This document shows positions 41,543-52,295 of a DNA stretch of 64,000 bases, in pieces. How positions within the stretch are numbered: the first letter of the stretch is position 1; every line of letters begins with the position of its first letter. The stretch is from Spiroplasma endosymbiont of Asaphidion curtum (lineage in GTDB: Bacteria; Bacillota_I; Bacilli_A; Mycoplasmatales; Nriv7): the NCBI RefSeq assembly GCF_964031085.1, contig NZ_OZ035001.1, positions 806,001-870,000 of the forward strand. The letters run 5' to 3'. A model generated the notes under the pieces. The model saw only the letters and a program-made list of their open reading frames with translations. It did no database searches and was not told the DNA's origin. The position numbers and the translations under genes are program-made.

Positions 41543-43192
41543 TTATCACTTCCGATTTAGTTTTTTATTGATAGTAGTAATTTTTTTAGTTATTTGTTTT
41601 TGGATCATATTTTTAGCATTAATTTTAAAATTAATATTTTTGTTTTTAACAAGTGGCCTAACAATGCGGTTTTTAACATTTCGCCCAACAATTCCCTTGC
41701 CCAAAACGCTATCAACGGCTCAATTAACATAGTTGTCTTTATTAAAAACTTGATTTAAATTTTCTTTAACTTTAAATAAATTTCCTTCTTTATAACGGTC
41801 ATAAGTTATTTTTAAAAGCGGAGTTAAAACTCGATATAACTTTATGCTATTGATGTAAAATTCTTGAACATTTGCTGGTAAAAATGGCATTAAAGATAAT
41901 ATGTTACCTTTAGCTTTACCCCAACCAATTGATCAACCACTTTCATACATATAAAATTTAAAAGGACAAGATGCAGTTATTAACTGTTGTAATTTTAAGG
42001 GAGTAGTAATTATTGGTCCTATTGGTCGATATTCAGGATTTTGGTAGTAAATTGTAATCGCAATATCTGTTAGTATTCCTGTTGGTTTAACTTTGACTGC
42101 AAAAAAGACATCAGATATTAATGGCAATAAAGTACCATCGGTAATTATTTTCTTTTGCACTCTTGAAATAATGTTCTTAAAATTTGTATATTCTTGAATT
42201 TTGGTTTTAGTCTTTAATTCTATCTCTTTAATCGTTTTTCTTACAGGTTCAAACACTTTATTTAAACCTTTTTGAATTTGATATGCTGGCGTCAGTTTTT
42301 GTAATTTTTTTGATTTTTCCATAATTTTATTAAATCTTTTAAGAAATTGAGAACGAAAAACATTTTCTGCTCGTAAAGTATTTAGTGATAATAATGTACC
42401 TTGACGAATTCCTGATTTTTGCATTTGGGTAATTAAATTAAATCATTTTTCTGTTGGCATTTTTGAAATTTCATTAATGTTCGTTCCGTAACGATTTAAA
42501 AATTGATTACCTCATTTTTCTTTAAATATCCTTGTTTTAGTTACAAGATTAGGATTAATTTTTCTTAGTAATGTTTCCATTTCCAAAAGTTGACCTAATG
42601 TTGTTACATTTGCACTTTTATAATTCTTAACAAATTGTTTTCGTGCCAAAAATCCTAAATGATTTAGCATAGTTTCTTTAGTTGGTTTTTTAGTATAGTC
42701 AAATCAAATTTTATATTTGTCAAGAATAATTTTTTTATTATGAACCCGCGAAATAACCTGCTCTAAATTATTAGCCGTTGTTATTCCTAAGTGATTAATA
42801 ATTTTATTTTCTTTCGCTAGATTAAAAAACTTTGTTGTTTTATAAGCTCTTGATATCTTACTAATTTCACCAATAGCTGGCGTTAAATTAAGTAAAGTGC
42901 TTATTGTATTACTTTGTTCTCTATAAATATCATATACTTGATTAATTGTAAAATCAGTTACAACACGCACACTTGAAGCAATTAATTGGGATGTTAAATT
43001 GGATAATCCAGCACTTAGAGAAAATTTTAGCGACAGACCTGCAGTAAACTTTGCTAATAAAATACCAACGACTTGCACACCTACAAATTTTAATAATTCC
43101 AGTAAAAAATCATTTTCTTGTTTTTGAGGCAACCGCGTAGTAGTTTTAATAACTCGCAACTGCAAAGCAGTTATATTAGTTCCGATGGGCAT
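41543..43192 (-). CDS. Phage structural protein with hydrophobic segment
   Basis: 549 aa ending NRKW before TAA (TGA = Trp). Start MPIGTNITALQLRVIKTTTR. A hydrophobic stretch FVGVQVVGILLAKFTAGLSL near residues 37-56, then long basic helices (KKLQKLTPAYQIQKGLNKVF). Very basic overall; perhaps an internal virion or DNA-ejection protein (inference from composition). Confidence 0.65.
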
Positions 43193-43230
43193 AATCTAAA
43201 AACCACCTATACTATAGCCTAATTTTCTTT

Positions 43231-44121
43231 TTAACCACCTTGAACTGAACCGGCACCCGATACTGGTTTTGATTTATCTGGGTCTGGTGTTGATTTGTGA
43301 TAATGAACCATTTTTGCTACAGCAACTTTACCAGTAAAAAATTCTCGTTCAGCGATATAAACTTGTCCCATATATTTTTCGTCTGTATACATACCTACAT
43401 CCATAGGCAAATCAATACCTGTAAATGTCGCATATGCCAAAGTATTAACTCATATCATATTAACATTCTCGGGCAAGCGAGATTTAGGCACTTCAATAGT
43501 TATACAACCATTAACAACACCGACAACTCCGTTAACCATTCCTAGCACGCCATCGGGAGAAGCGGTTACCAATTTCGCATAAGTAGCTTCTGTCACTACA
43601 TCAGCCGTCGCGAGCAAGAAGCCACTTGTCCACTCATTTTCAGAATTGACAACAGCAATTCGCATTTTTGCCATTTCTTCAAGAATTGTGTTTTTAGTAA
43701 TCGGTTTTGCGGTTGCAATTGCTGTACCACCAGCGACTAATTGTTCAGCATCGTATTTGTCATAAATTTCAGCCATTTGTTGGCGAAGACGAATAATCTT
43801 ACTTTCAATGAATTTGGGACCTACTGCTTTACTCTCTAAACGCCCTATGCGTTCTTGAATATCAATTACCTTGTCCAAAGTAGCTTCTATTTTTTTTCTC
43901 TTTGCATAGTTAGATTTGGAACCAGTATTTGGGTCTCATGTTTCATTAATAACTCCGTCCGTTGCAAGTGGAATAACTACCTTTTCACCGTATTCAAATT
44001 CGGTAAAAGCTATTTCATTTGCAAAAAGTTGGTGAATTAAACTTCCTGTTCGTGGAAATTCGGGTCTTCATTTGCTTGAAACCAATGTTCTTAATTGGTC
44101 AACATTAATAAAAAACGCCAT
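43231..44121 (-). CDS. Phage major capsid protein
   Basis: 296 aa in one frame with TGA = Trp. Start MAFFINVDQLRTLVSSKWRP. Length, position after an acidic scaffold gene and the Gly/Ala/Val-rich core (EQLVAGGTAIATAKPITKNT; GVLGMVNGVVGVVNGCITIE) are typical of HK97-fold capsid proteins of small phages. Noticeably higher G+C and smoother codon use than its neighbours, as expected for a highly expressed gene. Confidence 0.78.
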
Positions 44122-44123
44122 TA

Positions 44124-44630
44124 TTATTTATCTTCCTTTCTTTTAAACATTAACTCCTGAGGGGTTAAAGCATCTGATGAAAAAATTATTTCTTCTGAGT
44201 TAAAAGGGTTAGTATTTTTATCATCAGTCTTATTTGGAACGCCTCCTGTGTCTAATGTGTGTTTAATTTTTGGTATCGTGGCCACAAAATTATTAATATC
44301 ATTTTTAATTACTTCAATGTCATTTTCAAAATTAATTGAGTTTTTCACAAAATTAATAAATTGATTATCAATATTAGCATCTTGAATTAATTTATTAATT
44401 TCTTGTTCTTTTTTAAAAGTTAAATGTTCTTTTTCTTTGTCGGCAAGTTTTTTTAGTGCATCCGTTTCTCTTTGTAACAGATTTTTTGCTTTTTCCTGAA
44501 AATTAGCAGTATAGTCATTTTGCTCAGTGAAGCCACGATATAAATTTTTCACCTTAAAAGTTCCATCAGCATTTTTTTCGGGTTGTCCGTCTTCACCAAT
44601 AAAGACGATTTTTTTATCTCTAATTTTCAT
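44124..44630 (-). CDS. Phage scaffold protein
   Basis: 168 aa, two bases upstream of the capsid gene. Long charged coiled coil (AKNLLQRETDALKKLADKEK; FKKEQEINKLIQDA) with an acidic C-terminal half: the typical scaffold pattern. Guides prohead assembly and is removed on maturation. Confidence 0.75.
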   Translation of the reverse strand: MKIRDKKIVFIGEDGQPEKNADGTFKVKNLYRGFTEQNDYTANFQEKAKNLLQRETDALKKLADKEKEHLTFKKEQEINKLIQDANIDNQFINFVKNSINFENDIEVIKNDINNFVATIPKIKHTLDTGGVPNKTDDKNTNPFNSEEIIFSSDALTPQELMFKRKEDK

Positions 44631-44655
44631 TTGGTGTGTACTCCTTTTTCAAATA

Positions 44656-44695
44656 AAAAACTCATTTGATATTTTAATTATCTAATGAGTTTTTC
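44656..44695 (-). terminator. Terminator before scaffold gene
   Basis: AAAAACTCATT / AATGAGTTTTT hairpin separating the early (SSB-RuvC) and late (scaffold-capsid) genes. Confidence 0.65.
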
Positions 44696-44713
44696 TAATT
44701 ATTGAGTTTTTAG

Positions 44714-45079
44714 CTATTTATTTTTTCTTTTTTTTCCAATTTTTTTAAATTTTTCAACCTCAATGCTAAAAAATGTTTTGTGGGTGGTCTTATTTGAATA
44801 ATAACGATTATGTAATTTTCCCTCAATTAAAATAATATCGTGTTCTTTTAATTTTAAGAATTCTTTTTGCAACTTTTCTTCATAAATAGAGAGCGTTGTG
44901 TAATTAAGACCCGCTCAACTAACCTGAACATTAACAACTTTAACAACAACACTACTAATAGCTATTTTTTGCTTAAATTCTGTGATTTTGGGAATATCTT
45001 TTAAAATAACTGTTAAATTTACAAAATTAACATAGTCAATTACTTTATTTTCTTTTTTAGTTTTTAGTGCTTTTAACAT
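44714..45079 (-). CDS. Single-strand DNA-binding-like protein
   Basis: 121 aa. Segment VNFVNLTVILKDIPKI, then KEHDIILIEGKLHNRYYSNK and TTHKTFFSIEVEKFK resembles the OB-fold strand order of SSB proteins, with a basic rather than acidic tail (KKIGKKRKNK). Overlaps the RuvC-like gene by 23 bases. Probably phage replication or recombination. Confidence 0.55.
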
Positions 45080-45500
45080 TTTGTTTTACCTCATTACTCA
45101 AAAAGTATTGAATATGCTTTCACGCATCGTGCTCGTGTTTGGTAAGTTTTAAGTTTCCTTTGTAAAAAAATCCTTTCTTTTTATAAGGCTCTTGTCTAAG
45201 AAAGTGCCAATGATATTTAAATCTTAAAAGACTGCTTATTGCTCCAATAAGTTCTGAGGTTGCTAAAGGATTGGTAATCGTTCTACCTTTAGTTAAGAAA
45301 AAATTTTCAATAATAAACAATGGCTTAAAATTTTCTATTCTTTTAAAATTATCAAATAATTTTTTAATTTTAAAAATTGCTTGTTCAATGCTTTCAGAAA
45401 TTATTGTTTCGTTAAATTCAATGCATGAATTTTCAAAATTCCAAACAACAATACCAGTAGAACCGATTCCTGCGGGGTCAATACCAATTATATAATTCAT
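45057..45500 (-). CDS. RuvC-like Holliday junction resolvase
   Basis: 147 aa. First acidic motif GIDPAGIGSTGIVVW, second Glu in LFIIENFFLTKG, and the C-terminal acidic/His motif KHEHDAWKHIQYF match RuvC-fold resolvases. Phage versions trim branched DNA before packaging. One TGA (Trp) precedes KHIQYF. Confidence 0.75.
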
Positions 45501-45587
45501 AAATTAAATACTTACCTTATGACAACTACATTTTTTCGTTGAGTAATCGGAAGCGGTGAACCACGCCTCAATAAAGATTTAGACATA

Positions 45588-45833
45588 CTATATTTTTATC
45601 CTTATGTGTTGTCATCAAAGAAAATGAGTACATTTTTCTTGGGGCACACAGCAATTTTGATAATCATAAGTTTTTTTAGTTTTTCGCTTACAATAATTTT
45701 CTATTCTTTTAAACTCACATTGCAATAATTTTTCTTTTAATTGACAATTAATTGCTTTTAACGCTGTAATTAATTCTTTATAAGAATATTTTTGGCATAA
45801 CGCTTTAAGTCAATAAAAATGTTTGTTTTCCAT
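45588..45833 (-). CDS. Small hypothetical phage protein
   Basis: 81 aa, MENKHFYWLKALCQKYSYKE, ending FLWWQHIRIKI with tandem TGA codons as Trp. Four cysteines in the second half (CEFKRIENYC, NCCVPQEKC) might bind metal. No family recognised. Confidence 0.5.
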
Positions 45834-45836
45834 TAA

Positions 45837-46061
45837 TTAATCTTCCTCAATTATTTCTTTATAAATAATTCATTTCCGCGGACGAATGGCTTTTTTCTTG
45901 TAATAAATTACAGTTTCTAATGAGTGCACTTTTCTTTTAAAATTAGGATTATTACGCGAAAGCCCATAATAGCGTTCTACAATTTCAGCAACACTATCAT
46001 AAACGCCGACTAACTCATTGGTTTCGCAAGAATATATAACATAACAATATTTTTTAGCCAT
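45837..46061 (-). CDS. Small hypothetical phage protein
   Basis: 74 aa from ATG 46061 (TTG 46076 also possible), MAKKYCYVIYSCETNELVGV, ending IYKEIIEED. The YDSVAEIVERYYGLSRNN segment resembles short DNA-binding domains of phage NUMOD type; weak. Confidence 0.5.
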
Positions 46062-46086
46062 TTCGTACTTGTTCAAGATTTAATAA

Positions 46087-46464
46087 CTAATTTAAATCAG
46101 TTTCTTTTAGTCATTCGGGAATAATATAATTAAAATTAATATCTTTATCAAGTTCAGATTTTTTAATATTTTCTAAAAATTTTTGTCGATTTTTAATTTT
46201 AACTTCTTCATACAAATTAATAATTTCTTGCCCCTTAATGGTTGTAATTTTCTGTGCACCGTTGGCATCATACTTAATAACTTCATAATCATTTTCTGTA
46301 AAAATACCGACCACCATCTGATTTGCATATTTAATTGATGGGTATACTAGTTTGCGAGGAACTCAAGAACCACCACCACTATTGGGAATTGATAGTAAAA
46401 TCGCATTTGTTGTTTCAGCAACAATATATTTTTTATTCAAAAATAAATTTTTTAAGTTAGTCAT
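46087..46464 (-). CDS. Early phage protein related to a plectrovirus family
   Basis: 125 aa, MTNLKNLFLNKKYIVAETTN AILLSIP. Its opening, the W-P-x-KLVY segment and MVVGIFTENDYEVIKYD line up with MRNIENIFLNTEKYLLKET and ICIGIIKDGEYQL of the plectrovirus proteins at 17345 and 47179. First gene of the tailed-phage module. Function unknown. Confidence 0.6.
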
Positions 46465-46540
46465 TATTTATTAACTCCTCATATCAATAATTTTTTGGTT
46501 TTTTAAAAAAAGAATATATATCCTTCCTTATATGCAATTT

Positions 46541-46619
46541 CCTAGTTAGCTAACATAGTTAACTATCTAAGCAATCTATGTTATCTCTCTTATTAACTAA
46601 GTTATGTTAGCTAACTAGG
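46541..46619. promoter_or_regulatory. Inverted repeat upstream of phage early genes
   Basis: CCTAGTTAGCTAACATA / TATGTTAGCTAACTAGG, perfect 17-bp arms 45 bases apart, with further TTAACTA motifs between. Candidate operator or origin. AACTAAGTTA-type motifs also precede the plectrovirus genes. Confidence 0.55.
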
Positions 46620-46739
46620 CACGAGAAATGCTAGAAATTACCAAAAAGCATTTTTGGCACACCTAAAAAGTGTTCTCATATTTACAACACAACTTTTTAA
46701 ATAGAATTTAGTTTTTGTTCGAACAAGTTAATAAATTAA

Positions 46740-46840
46740 TAAAGTTAGTTTAATTTTATTAATTAAAATACCTACCTCCTTTAAAAAATTATTGTTAAGA
46801 GGAGTATTCTTACTGGTCTAAAATGTCTGTGTTACCTTAC
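46740..46840. repeat. Segment shared with the 20.2-kb MITE
   Basis: TTTAATTTTATTAATTAAAA through GGTCTAAAATG matches the interior of 20224-20468 without its inverted ends. No ORF. Confidence 0.6.
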
Positions 46841-46857
46841 ACTAACAACTATATTTT

Positions 46858-46896
46858 GTAGAAACCATATACATATGACAAGATTTTGGTTTTTAC
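46858..46896. repeat. Plectrovirus boundary hairpin
   Basis: GTAGAAACCA ... TGGTTTTTAC, same as 18396-18434. A second palindrome (AATAAATAAATACGAGCTCA) follows at about 46913-46942. Probable replication-origin or boundary structures. Confidence 0.6.
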
Positions 46897-47178
46897 AAAC
46901 TTGCTGTTAATTAATAAATAAATACGAGCTCATTTATTTATTACAAGAAATATAAGGTTAAATTAATATTTATTATTTTTAGTTATGCCTTATATTTTTT
47001 TGGGCCTTGTTGTTGATAAACTAAGTTTTTTAGTAAACAAAGTTTACTAAAAAGTTATGTTAATTTAGTTTAAAGAAAAAGTTTAAAGAGAAATAATTAA
47101 ACTAAGTTAAAAGACTAAGTAACTAAGTTAAATATAACTTAGTTTAGTATAACTAAATATTGTAAGGGTGGTATGCAT

Positions 47179-47478
47179 ATGCGAAATATTGAAAATATTT
47201 TTTTAAATACTGAAAAATATCTTTTAAAAGAAACACAAAAGGCAATGCTTATTAAAGCACCAAAAATTCCGTGATTATATGAACCTGCTGGTATTTGATT
47301 TTCAAAACAATTTGTTTACAAAGGGAAATATGAAAATTCTATTTGTATTGGAATAATTAAAGATGGTAAATATCAATTGGTTTTGGTTAATAATAAAGGA
47401 CAAGAATCTAATTTGATTTTAGGTCATGAGTTGTTAGGTTTTTTGTTGCGGAAAAAGAACATGATAAAAAGGTTGTAA
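47179..47478 (+). pseudogene. Plectrovirus early protein, frameshifted
   Basis: MRNIENIFLNTEKYLLKETQ ... HELLGF then out of frame (LLRKKNMIKRL) because one T is missing in the run near 47440. The intact paralogue at 17345 reads HELLGFFVAEKE. Restoring the base would extend it to TAA 47505-47507. ATG 47173 is an alternative start; AAGGGTGG precedes. Confidence 0.7.
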
Positions 47479-47665
47479 GTTTTGATTATTTTAAAAATTC
47501 ATTTTAAAGATGTTTTACGGTGTTTTAAAAATAAGGGGTAAAAAAAATCTTAGTTGGCTTTTATGGTGTTTAAACGGTGCGGAAAGCGTATGCTCCGCCC
47601 GTTAATTATCGATGTTAGTTGAGTTATTTAACTAAGTTATTGCAATTTTTTGAGGAGTTTTAGAA

Positions 47666-47842
47666 ATGAAAATGTGAGTTAATGTGGATGAGTTTGGCAA
47701 AGATTATTGTCAAGAGTTTATATATTCTATTAATAAAAAAACTGGATTAGAACAAAAAATTTGAGCGTCTAAATCTGCAGTTGAATCTGTTAGAACTGAT
47801 TTAGTCGGTGATAATTGACTTTGTGTTGATATTGCATATTAA
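47666..47842 (+). CDS. Plectrovirus small protein
   Basis: 58 aa, MKMWVNVDEFGKDYCQEFIY SINKKTG ... LCVDIAY, RBS TGAGGAG. Soluble, no recognised domain. Interrupted paralogue at 16806-17145. Confidence 0.65.
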
Positions 47843-47871
47843 AAGATTAGAAAATTAAGGAGAAAATAAAG

Positions 47872-48084
47872 ATGAGTATATTTGGATTAGTATTTTTTAC
47901 GATTTTAACATTATTACTAGCATATTATATTGCAGTTAATATTTATCGGTTTTTTAAAGATAAAAAGAAATATGGTAGTGAAGCAAAACAGTTGCCAAAA
48001 GATTTTACTTATTCACAACGAATATTTATTGCAAAGTTTAAGCGAAATTTATTAGAACAAGATGAAAAAGAAATTAAAAAGTAG
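47872..48084 (+). CDS. Plectrovirus small membrane protein
   Basis: 70 aa, amino-acid sequence as at 16563-16775. One N-terminal transmembrane segment and a basic tail, RBS AAGGAG. Likely assembly or minor virion protein. Confidence 0.68.
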   Translation: MSIFGLVFFTILTLLLAYYIAVNIYRFFKDKKKYGSEAKQLPKDFTYSQRIFIAKFKRNLLEQDEKEIKK

Positions 48085-48093
48085 GTTTAGAAA

Positions 48094-48243
48094 ATGTTTA
48101 AAAAAATAATTATTGAGTTAATTGAATTAATTTATCCAACTGCCGATTTACCACCCCAAGTTGTATTTTTGTTTTCAATTTTAATAATTGTAATGCTCTT
48201 CTCGGCCATTATTTTTCTACTTTTTTGACCTTTTAAGCGGTAA
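48094..48243 (+). CDS. Plectrovirus small membrane protein
   Basis: 49 aa, MFKKIIIELIELIYPTADLP with one transmembrane segment and FWPFKR end. Nine bases after the previous gene. Confidence 0.62.
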
Positions 48244-48248
48244 TTATT

Positions 48249-48479
48249 ATGTTTTTAGTTGCTTGAAAAGATTTAGATTGAGAAATGACAAAATTGTATT
48301 TTTGAGATTTATTTATTCAAATTAAAGTTATTCCGGCGTGAGTTTCTGGCAAAGAAATTGATTTGACCAAAGAACTACTTTGACTTTTAATAGCAAACAT
48401 TGCTTTTTGAATGGTATTAGTATTCATTATCTTATTTATGGTTATTTTATTTTATAAGGTTAAATCATATTTTGTTTAG
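48249..48479 (+). CDS. Plectrovirus small membrane protein
   Basis: 76 aa, MFLVAWKDLDWEMTKLYFWD with one strong transmembrane segment. Five bases after the previous gene. Confidence 0.65.
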
Positions 48480-48494
48480 AAAGGGGGTGATTAT

Positions 48495-48737
48495 ATGTTT
48501 AGAACTTTTCTTGATGCAATAACGCCACCGGTAGCAATTACTGGTGAACAAGCGGTTACTAACTTATGAAAAGCATTAATTAAAGCATTTGGTAATATTT
48601 GAACTGATATTATTGGTGGTAATATGCCAAATGTTGTTAATTTCTTTGCTACATATTGAGTTTTCTTGCTTGGCGTGATTATTGGTTTATTTTTAATCGC
48701 TTTCAAAATGTTTGAAAAATTAATGCCCGGCAGATAG
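48495..48737 (+). CDS. Plectrovirus major coat-like protein
   Basis: 80 aa with RBS AAAGGGGGTGA. MFRTFLDAITPPVAITGEQA, WKALIKAFGNIW, then a long hydrophobic helix (FFATYWVFLLGVIIGLFLIA) and basic FKMFEKLMPGR. Position and strong RBS fit the major virion protein of SpV1. It has no cleavable signal peptide, as in plectroviruses. Confidence 0.72.
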
Positions 48738-48772
48738 ATAGTAATAAAAATAAATAAAGTGTGATTTAAGTG

Positions 48773-49762
48773 ATGCTATTGTTTAAAAAAATAAATTTAA
48801 GATTATATGATTTTGTCGCTTTAAATCGCACTTTATTTATTATTGCGTGATTTTATGGTGCGATTTTACATTATTATAATCCTCAAAGTTGACGAATGTT
48901 ATTTGATATTATTTATTTATTAATTGCTTTGTATATTTTATATACTAAAATTTCTCATTTCTTTGCTCGTCGTAGTTTTATTAATTTCTTATTAAATTCA
49001 CCTTTAAATTTAGTAATTGGTGCTTTAGGAACTGGAAAAACCGCTTTAATGGTTTTAGCTTCTTACTTATTAAGTGGTTGAAAAACGATTTCTACTTTTC
49101 CGATTACGGATAAACAAATGCTTTCATTAGGGCATATGTCACTTTTAGATTATAATTATCCAATTTTAGATGAAAAACATTTACTGTTATGAGATGAAAC
49201 TAATTTATTTTTAGAAGGAACTGATTATAAAGAAAATGATAGAGTAACCCAAGGTTTACAAGAATATTTCGCTTCGGCTCGGCAATTTACCCATATCGTA
49301 TTAGCAAGCGGACAACGAGCTGAACATATATGAGTTAAAGTTCGTGATATTGCGAATTCAATAATTGTTGGCATTAGAAAAAAACCGGTTAGTATTTTCC
49401 GACCCTATTTGCAAGTTATTTATGGCACTTTTAAATCGGTAAGCGAATACGAACAATGACGATTAACTTTGATTAATGCAAAAAATGATAAAAAAGGTCG
49501 CAAAATCAAGTATCGTAGCATTCCGGAATTAGATATTTATTTCTTTAAATTGAAAATTCCGATGTCAATTTTAAATCTTTACGATAATAAATATTTATCA
49601 TTCTTGCGTGAATTAAGTAATCGTGCTTTGAATGATAATTATCAGCATAAATTTTGAAATGATAATGTAATGGATATTGAAGCATTAGAATATTTAAAAA
49701 TGGAAAAATTCAGTAAGATACTTACTAAGTTAAAAAATAATCTAAAGAAGAAAAATAAGTAA
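48773..49762 (+). CDS. Plectrovirus Zot-like assembly ATPase
   Basis: 329 aa. Two hydrophobic N-terminal segments (RTLFIIAWFYGAILHYY; IIYLLIALYILYTKI), Walker A GALGTGKT, Walker B-like HLLLWDETNLFLEG and sensor segment FASARQFTHIVLASGQRAEH. This is the pI/Zot pattern of filamentous phage morphogenesis ATPases, which drive extrusion at the membrane. ATG 48773 is used because the N-terminal TM lies upstream of ATG 48896. Confidence 0.82.
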
Positions 49763-49775
49763 AGGAGTTTAAAAA

Positions 49776-50012
49776 ATGGAAAACTTAGAAAAAATGGCTA
49801 GTTTGATTGGCGATATGTTTTATAAAGTTTTTGATTTAATTTGAACTTTAACGATTCCGGGAACAGATATTCGTATTATTATTTTTCCACTAATTATGCT
49901 TGTGATAAATCTTGTGATTGGTGGCATTTTAGGTATTCATATTGAACGACCAAAAGTTGGTTTTCGTAAAAAATATCGAAAATCAGTTGCTGATTGAGGA
50001 GTCAATAAATAA
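49776..50012 (+). CDS. Plectrovirus membrane protein
   Basis: 78 aa, MENLEKMASLIGDMFYKVFD, one transmembrane segment (IIIFPLIMLVINLVIGGILG), basic tail RKKYRKS. RBS AAAGGAG. Follows the ATPase as in SpV1. Confidence 0.65.
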
Positions 50013-50104
50013 GTTGGTAATTTTTACCACAGAAAAAGCGGTCAAATTACCACAGTTAGACAAAATAAAAATTTTAAATCGTGAAATCAAAGGAGTAAAT
50101 AAAT

Positions 50105-50350
50105 GTGTTTAAATTAATAATATTATTTATTCTTGTTGCTGTTTTTTCTATTTTTGCTTTAGATGATTTTTTAGGTTTATGAGCCTATGTGCGTGAGGGT
50201 TTAGAATATTTTAATAAAGTTCTATCAAATAATATTAAAATTTTAGATTTGTTTAAACCAATGATAAGGTTATTTTCCCAACATCCGATTTTTCAAATTT
50301 TAGGAACAATTTGCATTTTATCAACAATATACCTTATTTTAAGAAGTTAA
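50105..50350 (+). CDS. Plectrovirus membrane protein, GTG start
   Basis: 81 aa starting at GTG 50105 (the overlapping ATG is in another frame). Hydrophobic ends LIILFILVAVFSIFAL and IFQILGTICILSTIYLIL. RBS AAAGGAG at 50091-50097. Possibly the adsorption-protein partner. Confidence 0.6.
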
Positions 50351-50376
50351 ACAAAGAAGAAAGGACAAATATAGAT

Positions 50377-52242
50377 ATGTATAAAATTATCTCTTGGTTA
50401 GTTATTGTTTTTATTGGTTTAGTCCCTCTAGGTGCTTTCTTTGATACAAAACAACCACCAAAACCTAATATGGAACAATCCTTTATAAAACGACAAAAAC
50501 GAGCCACTAATCCTAGTCAATGTGGAGATAGTTGCGAATTAGAGTTTGCTAGTGTTAAAAATAGTGGTTTAATTATAATTCCTAATGTAGATACTGGTGC
50601 TGTTTTGCTTGATTTTACCAAAAGTGATATTTTATTACCTGATTTTCCATTATCACAAAAACAATTTTATTTGTTTAGTTCAGAATTTACTAATCTCTAT
50701 AACAAAAATGGTATTTATAAAAAAATAAATGGTTATCGTATTTATAATTTTACTTACGATGTTGATAGTTATTGACTCGAAGAAATTGTTAATGTAAAAA
50801 TTTCATTTGAAAAAGTTTTAAGTCTTTATCGTATAGTTTTATTCTCTGCCGATATGCCTCCTTTACCAGAAAAAGATAAGGAACAACTATTACCGACTGC
50901 AATAACTAAAAAGGATGGTGAATATCAGTATAATCAGTTTCAAGATAAACTTGATTATTTAATGATACAACGCCGAGATTTTGATAAATTTAATTATAGT
51001 TATTTATATTGAGTGCCAATTTTTAATTTTTTTGACGATAATTTTAAATATATGAGTGAAATTTCAATTAAATTAAATGGTTTTAAACAAAATAGTAAAT
51101 TTAGTTTAAGTCGCAAAAATTCATATCCTCCTGGTTTCATTGAAAAAGTTATTTTTAGAGAACTTTTATTTTCTAGTTTTGGTGATGTTATTACTATAAA
51201 AACTGAGCATGGTAGCATTGTGGGTAATAATGAGTTTTTAGAAAATGGTAAATCACTTTGAAAATCTGGCTCGCGAACAAGTTTTGGAGGAGATTTTATT
51301 AATACCTTTTTTGGACAAGTTAATTATTATGGTAATACATTCCATTTTTTACGCTATGATGATAAATTAAAATTTGATTTTAAAAATTTTATGCTTCATT
51401 ATCAAAAAGATTTAACTATTGATTTCATTAATGATTTATTTAATAAAATTTATAAAGTTTTAGGTGGTTTTTTCGTACAATTCTTTTATGCGAGTTTTGA
51501 TACAGATGCCTCTACTTATGTAGAATTAGATTACAAAGGAATACAACAAATTCCTAAAAATGTTTTACAAATGGGCTTTTTCTATCGTTCCTTAATTACT
51601 TTTTATCCCAAACAGTATTTGATTAACTTTGGTTCAACAATCGAAAATAGTAAGAATATGATTTTTCGTTCTTATTTCTTTGTTAAAGATAAACAAATTG
51701 CCAATGGTTTTAACAGTGGTAAAAGTTCTTATCAAATAGATTTTAATGTATTAAAATCGTATGATAACCAATTATGAAACGCCACTAATAATAAACTGCA
51801 TTTTTATAACGCTAAAGTCGATGTAATGTATGGGATTAATATTTTTACGCTGACTTTTCCACTATATAAAAAGAAAAATGAAAGTACTGAATATCATTAT
51901 TCTTTATACGATTTTAACATTTTGAATTCAACAGCTTTTATTGGTGGCGGAATAAGCGGTAATATGAATGACTTAATTTCTACACCCAACTGTTCTTATT
52001 GAGGTTTATTTAGTGCCATATCTTGTGGCATTCAGCACGCTTCTGTTAGTATGTTGAATTGATTACTTGGTCTTTCGGGGATTAATCTTTTAATTCGCCC
52101 CCTTGCGGATATTGCCAAAATAACGATTAATTTTACGAAAACAGCATTTCCGGTGTTTGAAATTATTCCGGCATTTCAGATGTTATTCGAATTTGTGGTG
52201 CCCTTAGCAATTTTGCTAATGATATTAAAAAAGTTTTCTTAA
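50377..52242 (+). CDS. Plectrovirus adsorption (minor coat) protein
   Basis: 621 aa. N-terminal signal segment ISWLVIVFIGLVPLGAFF, then an extracellular domain beginning LEFASVKNSGLIIIPNVDTG, C-terminal hydrophobic anchor EFVVPLAILLMILKKFS. Length, topology and position match the large SpV1 ORF1 product, the tip protein that binds the host. Residues about 54-160 are duplicated almost exactly in the lipoprotein at 52296. Confidence 0.78.
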
Positions 52243-52295
52243 ATATTGCCATTATTTTTTATAATATAATTCCTTTGAAAGGAGGATTTTTCTTT

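Larger units (their letters stand above)
36541..46464 (-). mobile_element. Tailed-phage structural module (prophage remnant)
   Basis: About 10 kb of tightly packed minus-strand genes: a small early protein, two small ORFs, a RuvC-like resolvase, an OB-fold-like protein, scaffold, major capsid, two large structural proteins, two small membrane proteins, portal and a large C-terminal structural gene. A decayed second copy of the portal end is at 19136-21058. No integrase, lysin or repressor seen, so probably defective. Confidence 0.75.

Noticed and set aside
41505..41732. Plus-strand ORFs within the phage module (also 43297-43545, 43855-44040, 45271-45495)
   Set aside because: Antisense to well-supported phage genes, without RBS.
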